Shown in pieces: positions 7,498 through 15,450 of a stretch of 18,959 nucleotides of DNA; position 1 is the first letter of the stretch; every line of letters starts with the position of its first letter. The translations under genes were made by a program, and so were the position numbers. Where the stretch lies: assembly GCF_000169335.1 (NCBI RefSeq), contig NZ_AAXW01000080.1, positions 1 to 18,959 of the forward strand, read 5' to 3'. The notes beneath the pieces are model-generated. The model did no database searches, was not told the DNA's origin, and was given only the letters and a program-made list of their open reading frames with translations. Source of the DNA: Crocosphaera chwakensis CCY0110 (GTDB taxonomy: Bacteria > Cyanobacteriota > Cyanobacteriia > Cyanobacteriales > Microcystaceae).

Positions 7498-9096
7498 ATG
7501 GCACAAGCACCTGTATCTCCAGTGGTGCTGGTAATTTTAGACGGCTGGGGTTATCGTCAAACCAAAGATAATAACGCCATTGCAATGGCCCAAACTCCAG
7601 TAATGGATTGCCTGTGGACCACCTATCCCAGAACCCTAATTCGGACATCAGGTAAAGATGTTGGCCTTCCCCAAGGACAAATGGGAAATTCAGAAGTAGG
7701 GCATCTTAATTTAGGTGCAGGCCGCATTGTCCCCCAAGAATTAGTAAGGATTTCTGATGCGGTAGAAGACGGAACAATATACGAAAATGAAGCTTTAGTA
7801 ACCCTCTGTGAAGAAGTGCGATCGCGGAAAGGAAAATTACACCTCATCGGTTTATGTTCGGAAGGAGGAGTCCATTCCCATCTTAATCACCTGTTAGGAC
7901 TGCTGAATTTAGCCCAAAAGCAAGGATTAGCTGATATCTGCGTTCATGCCATTACCGACGGAAGAGACACCAACACCACCGATGGAGTTAAAGCGATCGC
8001 CAAAATTAGTGATCATATCCAAGAACTAGGAATAGGGCGCATTGCCACCATTAGTGGCAGATATTTTGCAATGGATCGCGATCGCCGTTGGGACAGAGTG
8101 AAATTGGCCTACGATATGATAACCCAAGACGGCGTGGGTGATGGTCGTTCTGCTGTTGAAGTGCTAGAAGATTATTATCGTCACGATAAAACCGACGAAT
8201 TTATTCCCCCTACTCGCATTGCCCCCGGTGCTATTGAATCAGGAGACGGGGTAATCTTCTTTAATTTTAGACCGGATCGAGCCAGACAACTCTCTGCTGC
8301 TCTCACTATGCCTACTTTTGACGGATTTGAGCGGGAATTTATTCATTCCTTAAGCTTCGTAACCTTCACCCAATACGATCCCCGACTCCCGGTTAATGTA
8401 GCCTTTCAACCCCAAAACCTCAACAATATTTTAGGGGAAGTGGTCGCCGAACATGGACTAAAACAATTTCGAGTCGCTGAAACAGAAAAATATCCCCATG
8501 TCACCTATTTTTTTAATGGAGGTTTAGAACAACCTTTAGAAGGAGAAGAAAGGGAACTCATTCAAAGCCCCATGGTGTCCACTTACGATCAGTCTCCGGC
8601 CATGTCTGCCGAAGCCGTAACCAAAGCAGCCTGTAAAGCCGTAGAAAAAGGGATTTATTCTCTGATAGTCATCAACTACGCTAACCCTGATATGGTGGGT
8701 CATACTGGAAACACAGAAGCAGCCATAGAAGCAATTGAAACCGTTGATAACTGTTTAGGTAAATTACTATCAAGTATCAGTAAACTGGGGGGAACTGCTC
8801 TTATCACCGCCGATCACGGTAACGCAGAAACCATGAGAGACGAAAACGGCAACCTCTGGACGGCACACACCACTAACCCAGTTCCTTTAATCTTTGTAGA
8901 AGGAGAAAAACGGAAAATTCCCGGACACGGCGGGTTAGTTGAACTCAGAGACGACGGCAAACTGGCCGACATTGCTCCGACTATTCTCCAGATTCTACAA
9001 TTACCCCAACCCGCCGAAATGACAGGGCGATCGCTCATTGAACCAGCAGAAGTCGAAATGAGACAAAATCGTACCCCTGTTCGTATCGCCCGTTAA
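7498..9096 (+). CDS. gpmI: 2,3-bisphosphoglycerate-independent phosphoglycerate mutase
   Basis: It interconverts 3- and 2-phosphoglycerate in glycolysis and links the Calvin cycle to pyruvate. The 532-residue length is normal. The metal-binding Asp is in VILDGWGYR (Asp15), and the phosphorylated Ser65 is in MGNSEVGHLN. The iPGM-specific insert has EGGVHSHLNHL and ITDGRDT. The second metal set is in NYANPDMVGHTG and TADHGNAE, and the alkaline-phosphatase-fold end is in AHTTNPVPLI. Four HIP1 octamers lie inside the gene. secG follows 38 bases later on the same strand, so the two are probably co-transcribed. Confidence 0.97.
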   Translation: MAQAPVSPVVLVILDGWGYRQTKDNNAIAMAQTPVMDCLWTTYPRTLIRTSGKDVGLPQGQMGNSEVGHLNLGAGRIVPQELVRISDAVEDGTIYENEALVTLCEEVRSRKGKLHLIGLCSEGGVHSHLNHLLGLLNLAQKQGLADICVHAITDGRDTNTTDGVKAIAKISDHIQELGIGRIATISGRYFAMDRDRRWDRVKLAYDMITQDGVGDGRSAVEVLEDYYRHDKTDEFIPPTRIAPGAIESGDGVIFFNFRPDRARQLSAALTMPTFDGFEREFIHSLSFVTFTQYDPRLPVNVAFQPQNLNNILGEVVAEHGLKQFRVAETEKYPHVTYFFNGGLEQPLEGEERELIQSPMVSTYDQSPAMSAEAVTKAACKAVEKGIYSLIVINYANPDMVGHTGNTEAAIEAIETVDNCLGKLLSSISKLGGTALITADHGNAETMRDENGNLWTAHTTNPVPLIFVEGEKRKIPGHGGLVELRDDGKLADIAPTILQILQLPQPAEMTGRSLIEPAEVEMRQNRTPVRIAR

Positions 9097-9134
9097 GGTA
9101 AGATGAGAAAACATAAACAATTGTTAATAAAACG

Positions 9135-9374
9135 ATGACACTACCACAAATCATTCAAATTATTTGGACAATTTCAGGGGTTTTATTGGTGGTTCTCATC
9201 CTCTTACACAGTCCCAAAGGTGACGGTTTAGGAGGTATCGGAGGGCAAGCACAACTATTTACCTCAGCTAAAAGTGCTGAAAAGACCTTAAATCAAATTA
9301 CCTGGACACTCAGTACCGTTTTTATCGCCTTAACCATTGTCTTAAGTGCTGGGTGGTTAAGCCCTCAAGGGTAA
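9135..9374 (+). CDS. secG: Preprotein translocase subunit SecG
   Basis: This 79-residue membrane protein has two hydrophobic helices (about 7-25 and 55-75) separated by the conserved Gly-rich loop LLHSPKGDGLGGIGG followed by FTSAKSAEKTLNQIT, diagnostic for SecG. It assists the SecYE channel in protein export across the plasma or thylakoid membrane. It probably lies in one operon with gpmI (38 bases between them). Confidence 0.95.
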   Translation: MTLPQIIQIIWTISGVLLVVLILLHSPKGDGLGGIGGQAQLFTSAKSAEKTLNQITWTLSTVFIALTIVLSAGWLSPQG

Positions 9375-9387
9375 AATCAATCAGTAT

Positions 9388-9408
9388 AGGGTGGGCAATG
9401 CCTACCCT
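9388..9408. terminator. GGGTGGGCA palindrome after secG
   Basis: A near-perfect palindrome, AGGGTGGGCA then TGCCTACCCT with one mismatch, lies 14 bases after the secG stop. It resembles a GC-rich hairpin repeat common between cyanobacterial genes and is a candidate end of the gpmI-secG transcript, although no T-run follows. Confidence 0.45.
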
Positions 9409-9435
9409 GATCTCAAAAGTAGATGACGCAAAATA

Positions 9436-9470
9436 TTACCTAAGATTTTTCATGATTAGGTAAAATCTTA
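9436..9470. repeat. Two interleaved inverted repeats (mutually exclusive hairpins)
   Basis: TTACCTAA (9436-9443) pairs with TTAGGTAA (9456-9463). TAAGATTTT (9441-9449) pairs with AAAATCTTA (9462-9470). Both are perfect, with 12-base loops, and they overlap, so only one hairpin can form at a time. The pair sits between the convergent ends of secG and cdsA. Confidence 0.5.
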
Positions 9471-9519
9471 TTTAGAGGAAATACTACTTAGTTAATAGCT
9501 AAGTGGCATATTTAGAGAA

Positions 9520-9540
9520 CCATTGTTACTGTAACAATGG
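9520..9540 (-). terminator. Hairpin spanning the cdsA stop codon
   Basis: CCATTGTTA and TAACAATGG form a perfect 9-bp stem with a 3-base loop. The cdsA stop (complement of 9526-9528) lies within it. No T-run follows on the minus strand, so its role as a terminator is uncertain. Confidence 0.35.
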
Positions 9541-10413
9541 CAAGAATAAAGTTACAAAATAATAGACCAATGGGGCAGTAAAAACATAGCTATCTGTTCT
9601 ATCTAAAATACCACCATGACCCGGAATTAATTGACCCGAATCTTTAACCCCGGCATCCCGTTTCATCATCGATTCAGTTAAATCACCCAATAAACTAACA
9701 ATACCAATTAATACCCCTAAAATCATTCCGGTCACATACCAGTAAGGCCATTCTAAATACCAAGCCCCAATTTCTCCGATGAGAATACTTCCTAATAACC
9801 CGAAAAAAGCCCCTTCCACTGTTTTTTTAGGACTAATATCAGATAAACGAGTTCTCCCTAACCATTTTCCCATAATATAAGCCCCAATATCGGCAGCCCA
9901 AATACAACCAAAGGCCAAACAGGTGACGGTTAAAGCTGGCGGAAATAATTTCGGTTCGTTCCAAGATTCAGGCCAATAGCCCATCAACGGTAAATTAATA
10001 CTGGCTACATTAACAGTAGGGGCAGTATGGGCAAACCCGACTCGTAATCTTACCCAATAACTGGGTAAATATCCGCCATAAAATAGCCCCAAAACTGAGG
10101 TGGAAATATCGGCGATGGTGGCTAGTTTCGGTTGAAATAATAGGTAAAAACAAATTAAGGCCCCAGTCAAGGGAAATAAAGCATCCGTTAGGGGTGAGGC
10201 GATCGCAGAACTGATTAAGAGTATTTGAGATACTACTAGAGTGGTTTTAGCAGCCGGAGCAATTCCTTTAGCCCTAACTAATTGAAAATACTCCAGTTGT
10301 CCTAAAAAAACGATCACACAGAGTCCGAGGGTGAAGTACCATCCCCCGATAATTAACATCCCTAAGGCAAAGACAATGGCGATAATGGCCGTAATAATTC
10401 GAGTCCAAGGCAT
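9526..10413 (-). CDS. cdsA: Phosphatidate cytidylyltransferase (CDP-diglyceride synthase)
   Basis: This integral membrane enzyme makes CDP-diacylglycerol from phosphatidic acid and CTP, feeding phosphatidylglycerol synthesis, which is needed for photosystems. It has 295 residues with about seven to eight hydrophobic segments. The family signature is near the C-terminus (about residues 248-275): a KRD, then KDSGQLIPGHGGILDRTDS, with the metal-binding Asp residues present. An additional conserved segment is AADIGAYIMGKWLGRTRLSDISPKKT. It lies 143 bases downstream of cbiT on the same strand and could be read with it. One HIP1 site is present. Confidence 0.95.
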   Translation of the reverse strand: MPWTRIITAIIAIVFALGMLIIGGWYFTLGLCVIVFLGQLEYFQLVRAKGIAPAAKTTLVVSQILLISSAIASPLTDALFPLTGALICFYLLFQPKLATIADISTSVLGLFYGGYLPSYWVRLRVGFAHTAPTVNVASINLPLMGYWPESWNEPKLFPPALTVTCLAFGCIWAADIGAYIMGKWLGRTRLSDISPKKTVEGAFFGLLGSILIGEIGAWYLEWPYWYVTGMILGVLIGIVSLLGDLTESMMKRDAGVKDSGQLIPGHGGILDRTDSYVFTAPLVYYFVTLFLPLLQ

Positions 10414-10556
10414 AATAGTAGAAAAAGATTAAGGTGAGGAGTTGTCAGGCAAAAACATTAAGGATTACTTATGAAAGGTTAACAAATTTCTTCCCTTTTA
10501 TTCTAGAAATTTCCCAGAATTTATAGTAATTGCCCCTTTTATCAGCATACAAAAGG

Positions 10557-11147
10557 TTAAAATTTTTCACCACTGAGAATAAAAATGGGATCAACGGCCG
10601 CTAAGGTTTGATAGATGCCTTTGGTTTCTAAACGGTTTACCGCTCCTTGAACTACCTCTATATTCCGTGCTTGTAGGGCTGCTAAGCCCTCTGAAATGAG
10701 ATAAAGGTTTTCTAGGTTAGAAGCAGTAGCTACTAGCCTTCCTTCGGGCTTTAATCGTTGCCAAACTTCCGTTAAAATATCTTTGATGGGTCGCCCTCCT
10801 TCAAGACAGACGCGATCGGGTAAAGGTTTTAATTGATCAAGACAATCGGGTGCCTGTCCTTCAAAAATCTTTACATTCTGCACTTCAAAGCGATCGCAGT
10901 TGCGACGAATGAGATTAACCACGTCTTGATCCCGTTCAACGGCAATAACCTGACTATCGGGGCATAATAAGCCTATTTCAATGGGTATAGTTCCAGTTCC
11001 TGCACCAATATCCCACACTACTGAGTCTTGTTTTAATCTTAACGCAGAAATAAGTAATAAACGGACTTCTCGTTTACTGAGGGGAATACCTGGCAAACGT
11101 TCAAAGAGATCGTCAGGAATACCAGGGGTTTTATAAGGCCAAAGCAT
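10557..11147 (-). CDS. cbiT: CbiT-type precorrin decarboxylase/methyltransferase
   Basis: A SAM-dependent methyltransferase of 196 residues that methylates C15 and decarboxylates the C12 acetate of the corrin intermediate in cobalamin synthesis. The N-terminal WPYKTPGIPDDLF and GIPLSKREVRLLL segments are typical of CbiT. The SAM site is VVWDIGAGTGTIPIE (about 43-57), followed by the acidic VIAVERD strand end. In many bacteria CbiT is fused to or adjacent to CbiE; here it stands alone and no other corrin gene is in the window. The start is the ATG at 11147; no clear ribosome site is seen. Confidence 0.9.
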   Translation of the reverse strand: MLWPYKTPGIPDDLFERLPGIPLSKREVRLLLISALRLKQDSVVWDIGAGTGTIPIEIGLLCPDSQVIAVERDQDVVNLIRRNCDRFEVQNVKIFEGQAPDCLDQLKPLPDRVCLEGGRPIKDILTEVWQRLKPEGRLVATASNLENLYLISEGLAALQARNIEVVQGAVNRLETKGIYQTLAAVDPIFILSGEKF

Positions 11148-11340
11148 AATTTTACAACCGTTCGGTAGTTAAATAGAGTAACAATTTGTAGCAATATGTG
11201 AATTATTTTTTATTAATTCTTTATCATTATATAGATTACCAAATAACTCAAACATATCAAGAAGGGAGTATTTATCCTCTTGCTTTCCCAAAAATGGAAA
11301 TTGAGGTTAAAAAATTGATAGGTTTAGAATAATCAATAAT

Positions 11341-12195
11341 TTAAAAAGACCAGAGATGTTTTAAATGTGTTCCAGCAGTTCTCATCATAAATTTATCTGT
11401 TAATCTTTGCTGTTGTTCAGATGAAAAATAATTTTTCCAATCTCCGACTTCTCCTTTACGAATAAAAGAAGGCATATTGTCAGGACGTTGACTTGACCAA
11501 CGTTGTTGATCTTTTTTCATATTTTTTAAGCTACTATTTAATATAATCTTATTTAAAATTTCATTATTTTCTATACAGTTTAAATAATTGCCCTCTAAAA
11601 AATTGGCTATTTCTATAATCGTCATTTTTATGTTACTTTTCATCCCTTCGTAGGTAAAAAATAAAACATTTTCATCATCTTTATGTTTATACCAAGACAA
11701 TAAATGATCAAAATAATCTCCAAAGTCAACTTCTCCTCTTATAAAGCATTCAAAAAAATCGTTAAAAGTTCCTTCGGCAAAATCATAATGTTTAATAAAA
11801 CCCCTAGTATGATGATAAAAGGAAACAACACAATCAAAGGGATTTCTGGCGACATAAATATATTTTGCTTGTGGATTATAAGGCGTTAACTGATAAGGAA
11901 AATGGGTTTTAATAACCCTTGGTTGAGGTAACTTTTCTATGGTTTCTTTTCCCACTTCTTCTAAATGAGGGATATAAGTTTCTAACTTTTCTAATGGAGA
12001 TAAAGGTTCCCCCTGATGCTGCATTAACCAGAGAATATATTGTGTCCAAGTGGTACCACATTTAGGATAAGTGACGAGGAAAATGTCTGACGGTTGAGCT
12101 TTATATTGTAGTGCAGATATAAAGCCTTCAATGGGAAATCCCATAGGCATTAAAAAGCCATCATGATTGTAATAACTGGGTTTTTTTCTAGTCAT
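11341..12195 (-). CDS. Cytosolic-type PAPS-dependent sulfotransferase
   Basis: The 284-residue protein has the full set of cytosolic sulfotransferase (SULT) motifs: the 5'-phosphosulfate loop TYPKCGTTW (42-50, Lys45), the catalytic His98 in VIKTHFP, the 3'-phosphate site ARNPFDCVVSFYHH (116-129, Arg117 and Ser125) and the C-terminal RKGEVGDWKNYF (246-257). It should transfer sulfate from PAPS to a hydroxyl or amine of a small molecule. The acceptor cannot be told from sequence. It is very AT-rich with many AAT/ATA codons, and stands between cbiT and a Uma2 gene, so recent acquisition is possible. Uma2 is 14 bases upstream on the same strand. Confidence 0.9.
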   Translation of the reverse strand: MTRKKPSYYNHDGFLMPMGFPIEGFISALQYKAQPSDIFLVTYPKCGTTWTQYILWLMQHQGEPLSPLEKLETYIPHLEEVGKETIEKLPQPRVIKTHFPYQLTPYNPQAKYIYVARNPFDCVVSFYHHTRGFIKHYDFAEGTFNDFFECFIRGEVDFGDYFDHLLSWYKHKDDENVLFFTYEGMKSNIKMTIIEIANFLEGNYLNCIENNEILNKIILNSSLKNMKKDQQRWSSQRPDNMPSFIRKGEVGDWKNYFSSEQQQRLTDKFMMRTAGTHLKHLWSF

Positions 12196-12209
12196 TATCT
12201 TATTAGTAG

Positions 12210-12755
12210 TTAATTTCCTAAGAGAGTATTGACTGAAAGATTAATGTGAGGAAAAGATAAAGGAGAAATGAATCCAGTTTGATAGTCTTTTTTAATTTGA
12301 TACTCATTAGTTTGAGGGTTTTGAAAAACTTTTAATATTTTTGAATTAAGATCAATGACCCAATATTCTTGAATATTAGCATTAGTATAAATTGTTCTTT
12401 TTATCCCTAAATCTTTACTTAGGGTACTATCAGCAATTTCAACTAACCAATAAATATCTTCAGGGTAAGGATGATGATTAAAATACAAATTATAAGGGGA
12501 GCGAACAATAGCAATATCTGGTTCAGGTTCTGAGTCAGTTAAAGTAATAGGATGAGCTTCTCTAATAACTGCTTTCTCCCCTAAAATTGCGCGAAGATAG
12601 GTAACACCAATATGATTAATTGAAGTATGAAAAGAACATTCTGGACTCATTTGTAGTATTTCTCCTGCAATTAATTCAACGGGGCGATCGCTTAAAATTC
12701 CGGCCTCAATCATTTTGTGATAATCTTCTACAGACCATTTAGCAAGACTGTACAT
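12210..12755 (-). CDS. Uma2 family (DUF820) putative endonuclease
   Basis: A 181-residue member of the Uma2 family, abundant in cyanobacteria, with a PD-(D/E)XK nuclease fold. The visible motif order is VELIAGEI (Glu32), EPEPDIAIV (Asp80), IYWLVEIADST (Glu106) and KDLGIKR (Lys119), followed by EYWVIDL. All the acidic and Lys positions expected for activity are present. Cellular roles of this family are not established; many copies travel with mobile DNA. It has one HIP1 site, suggesting it is not a very recent arrival. The sulfotransferase gene follows after only 14 bases. Confidence 0.85.
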   Translation of the reverse strand: MYSLAKWSVEDYHKMIEAGILSDRPVELIAGEILQMSPECSFHTSINHIGVTYLRAILGEKAVIREAHPITLTDSEPEPDIAIVRSPYNLYFNHHPYPEDIYWLVEIADSTLSKDLGIKRTIYTNANIQEYWVIDLNSKILKVFQNPQTNEYQIKKDYQTGFISPLSFPHINLSVNTLLGN

Positions 12756-12923
12756 AATTATTATTAATTCCTATCAAATAGTAATAAGTTTAATGTTTAT
12801 TTCGACTATATTAGCACATCTGTATAAAGCGAGAATAAAGAGTTTATATTAATAAAAAAAACGAAACTGTTACCATAATTTGCTAAACTATTAACAAAGA
12901 GAATTAAAAGAGTAAGTATAGTT

Positions 12924-13724
12924 ATGGCAAATCAAGAACATTTAGCCCTTTTAAAAAAAGAAAAAAACTGGATAAGCTGGCGCAAAAACAACCCTCAAAT
13001 CAGTCCAGATTTACAAGAGATTGATTTGACAGGAAAAAATCTTAAACAAGCTCATTTATGTGGAGTTAATCTAAGTCAAGCCAATTTAGAAAACGTCAAT
13101 TTAAGCCAAGCAAACTTAGGTAAAGCGGATTTAAATCAAGCTAATTTAACCTCAGCTAATCTTAGTTATGCTCACCTAGAACAGGCAAACTTAATCGGAG
13201 CAAATTTACAACAAGCCAACTTAATACAAGCCTATTTATCTGAAGCTAATTTAATCGGAACCTCTCTAAGAAATAGCCAGATTCAAGAAGCTAATTTTAG
13301 TCGCGCCCGACTCAATCGTACCAATTTGAGCGAAGCTTATGGACGGAATACTAATTTTTGTGAAGCGGATCTTTCGCGATCTACTCTATACGAAGCAGAA
13401 CTACAAGGAGCTTATTTTTATCGAACAAATTTATCTCAAGCGCAAATAATTCAAGGTCATTTATATCAGAGTTATTTATGCCAAGCTAACCTACAAGAAA
13501 TTAAAGGCGATCGCCTCGATTTAAGATGGAGTTATTTATGCCAAGCTAACCTACAAGGAGCCAGTTTACAAGGAGCAAACTTAAGTTATGCTAATCTGAG
13601 CTATGCCAACCTACAAGGAGCCAACTTACAAGGGGCAAAATTGAGAGGAGCTAATTTAATTGGAACTAACCTAGAACAGACTAACTTAAGTGAGGCAAAC
13701 TTAACAGACACCATCACTGCTTAA
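12924..13724 (+). CDS. Pentapeptide-repeat protein
   Basis: This 266-residue protein is almost entirely A(N/D)LXX pentapeptides from about residue 38 to 262, which fold as a right-handed quadrilateral beta-helix. The first 37 residues are a non-repeat cap (ALLKKEKNWISWRKNNP). There is no signal peptide, so it is probably cytosolic. The function of most cyanobacterial members is unknown. The repeats have grown by duplication: a 29-bp stretch at 13469-13497 is repeated exactly at 13529-13557, 60 bp (four pentapeptides) apart, and a HIP1 octamer sits between the copies and encodes the off-pattern GDRLD. Confidence 0.9.
   Translation: MANQEHLALLKKEKNWISWRKNNPQISPDLQEIDLTGKNLKQAHLCGVNLSQANLENVNLSQANLGKADLNQANLTSANLSYAHLEQANLIGANLQQANLIQAYLSEANLIGTSLRNSQIQEANFSRARLNRTNLSEAYGRNTNFCEADLSRSTLYEAELQGAYFYRTNLSQAQIIQGHLYQSYLCQANLQEIKGDRLDLRWSYLCQANLQGASLQGANLSYANLSYANLQGANLQGAKLRGANLIGTNLEQTNLSEANLTDTITA
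13469..13557 (+). repeat. 29-bp direct repeat pair within the pentapeptide gene
   Basis: Positions 13469-13497 and 13529-13557 are identical over 29 bp, encoding SYLCQANLQ both times. The identity at synonymous positions points to recent duplication or gene conversion rather than protein selection alone. Confidence 0.85.
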
Positions 13725-13809
13725 TAATTTGTTAAATATGAGGTAAAAAAATCGCAGTATTCTAATATTTATAGACAGCTAATCACGGTTAATAATTGAG
13801 TTTCAATTC

Positions 13810-14664
13810 ATGCTGGAAAAAATCTTATACGCTGACTCAGGAACTGGAACTACTCAAGAAATGCTTAAAGTTTTGATGGATCTTCCTGCCATTAAAAAAG
13901 CATCCCTAAATATTCTTCATGTCGTTCCCCCCCAAATTACCACCGATGAGATCGCCACCAAATGGGAAGAAGGAGGCAAATTAATAGCAGGCATCCTCGA
14001 CAAGCTCAAACTTGACCCGACCCATGTCTCTACCATGTTACGTCAAGGAGATCCCAAAGACACAGTGTGTCAGGTAGCCGATGAAATCAACGCAGATTTA
14101 ATTATTATGGGGTCACGGGGACTTAAACGCCTCGAAGCGATTTTAGAAAAATCTGTTAGTCAATACGTCTTCCAACTGACAAACCATCCCATGTTGTTAG
14201 TTAAGGATGATGTTTACGTTAAAAAGATTAAACGGGTCATGGTTGCCCTCGATAAGTCGCCTGCTGCCCAATATGCCTTAGACTTAGCCTTGTATTTGCT
14301 AAGAGACTATCCTGAAGCAGAGTTAATCTTAGCACGAGTGAATCCTGATATTAAACCAGAATTACTCCCTCTCTCTAAAGCAGAGATGGAAAATAACCCC
14401 ATTGTGGCAGAAGCAGCTACTAAAGTGAAGCGGATGGGAATTTCCTATCGTTGCGCGGTAACAGGGGGTCGTCCAGGTGAACAACTGTGTCAGTTAGCAG
14501 AGGAATACAACATAGACTTATTGTTGTTGGGATCACCTGATCGCCGTCCTTCTGTGGCCAAAGCATTACCGGACTTGGATCGCCTATTAGGAACCTCTTT
14601 ATCTGATTATGTCAGGGTTAATGCCAATTGTCCCATCCTCTTGGCCCGCAAAGAAGGCATCTAA
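13810..14664 (+). CDS. Tandem universal stress protein (two Usp domains)
   Basis: The 284-residue protein contains two UspA folds: about residues 1-132 and 138-284. Domain 1 has KILYADSG, the ADLIIMGSRGLKRLEAILEKS nucleotide loop and a final HPMLLVK strand. Domain 2 has KRVMVALDKSPAA, the IDLLLLGSPDRRPS loop and CPILLARKE. The ATP motif G-x2-G-x9-G-S/T is altered in domain 1, where Lys114 stands for the last Gly, and is not recognisable in domain 2, so ATP binding is uncertain. Usp proteins help cells survive stress by mechanisms that are poorly defined. There is no clear ribosome site before the ATG. Confidence 0.92.
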   Translation: MLEKILYADSGTGTTQEMLKVLMDLPAIKKASLNILHVVPPQITTDEIATKWEEGGKLIAGILDKLKLDPTHVSTMLRQGDPKDTVCQVADEINADLIIMGSRGLKRLEAILEKSVSQYVFQLTNHPMLLVKDDVYVKKIKRVMVALDKSPAAQYALDLALYLLRDYPEAELILARVNPDIKPELLPLSKAEMENNPIVAEAATKVKRMGISYRCAVTGGRPGEQLCQLAEEYNIDLLLLGSPDRRPSVAKALPDLDRLLGTSLSDYVRVNANCPILLARKEGI

Positions 14665-14765
14665 AGAGACAGAAAGTTAAATCTTTGTAACAAGATGTTT
14701 CACAAACGGTCAGTAATGATGCAAAGTAATGGTTAAATCAGTCCTATTCTAGGAGATCACCATCC

Positions 14766-14858
14766 ATGTTATCTGATACCCAAGTGTTAGTTGCTTTAGT
14801 TATTGCTTTAGTTCCTGGGATTCTTGCTTTTCGCTTAGCCACGGAACTTTATAAGTAA
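14766..14858 (+). CDS. psaM: Photosystem I reaction centre subunit XII (PsaM)
   Basis: A 30-residue single-span membrane protein starting MLSDTQVLVALVIALVPG and ending LAFRLATELYK. It matches PsaM, whose hallmarks are the N-terminal SDTQ and the C-terminal AFRL(S/A)TELYK. PsaM sits at the trimer-facing side of the cyanobacterial photosystem I core and binds chlorophyll and carotenoid contacts. A good ribosome site, AGGAG, lies 10 bases before the ATG. It is short and easily missed by gene finders. A small hairpin (CTGTTT/AAACAG, 14859-14879) directly follows the stop. Confidence 0.93.
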   Translation: MLSDTQVLVALVIALVPGILAFRLATELYK

Positions 14859-14964
14859 CTGTTTCGTTTAATAAAACAGATACCGATTCATCCCGACAGA
14901 AACAATAATTTAATGTTTTTGTTTGGGGTGAATGGTCTATTGTAGATGAGTTATCTGTTTAACT

Positions 14965-15306
14965 ATGTCCATGTCTAGACAGCGTCGTTCTTCTCGTCGT
15001 CAAACCGTTCCCACGTCTCACCCAGAACATCAATGGGTAGCCACAGAAATTACTATTAAATTAGTCATCAACGGCATTTTATCAGCCGTTGCACTGTTTA
15101 GCTTGTTCAAATTAATTCCCTATCAATGGTCACAACAAGCGCAGTTAAAAGAAATTAAAGTCGAAGTTGAAGAAACAGAAAAACGAGTTTCGCAGTTAAG
15201 AAATGATTTTCGTCATAATTTCGATCCCCATAAAATTGATAAAGTAATGCAAGAACAAAGTCCCCGTTTACAACCTACGCAAAGACGGATTTTTTGGTTA
15301 AATTAG
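14965..15306 (+). CDS. Small single-span membrane coiled-coil protein, cyanobacterial conserved type
   Basis: The 113-residue protein has a very basic N-terminus (SRQRRSSRRQ), one hydrophobic helix at about 31-51, and a charged heptad-rich segment (about 56-82) that is probably coiled coil, then a tail ending RRIFWLN. The positive-inside rule puts the N-terminus in the cytoplasm and the coiled coil in the periplasm or lumen. This topology is like FtsL/FtsB division proteins, but I see no family signature and do not assign that function. It lies 106 bases after psaM on the same strand and ends at a clear terminator. A second ATG two codons in is an alternative start. Confidence 0.65.
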   Translation: MSMSRQRRSSRRQTVPTSHPEHQWVATEITIKLVINGILSAVALFSLFKLIPYQWSQQAQLKEIKVEVEETEKRVSQLRNDFRHNFDPHKIDKVMQEQSPRLQPTQRRIFWLN

Positions 15307-15407
15307 TAAAGCTAAGAAGAAATAGAATTTGATTTCAAATTTGTATTCAATGTTCTCCTAGTTTATGTGGGAGATTTTTGTGAGTTGACCATAAAGTTAG
15401 GTGCGAG

Positions 15408-15433
15408 GAGGGTTTAAAAACCTTCTTTTTTTT
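15408..15433 (+). terminator. Intrinsic terminator
   Basis: A G-rich arm (15408-15415) pairs with AAACCTTC (15418-15425), including one G-T pair, and is followed directly by eight T (15426-15433). It lies about 100 bases after the small membrane protein gene and ends that plus-strand unit. Confidence 0.75.
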
Positions 15434-15450
15434 GTATATTTCTTACCTGT

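Noticed and set aside
7623..9038. Two minus-strand open frames of 74 codons inside gpmI
   Set aside because: They mirror a conserved enzyme gene and have no ribosome sites or recognisable motifs.
11704..11889. Plus-strand open frame opposite the sulfotransferase
   Set aside because: It is a mirror of a well-supported gene; composition only.
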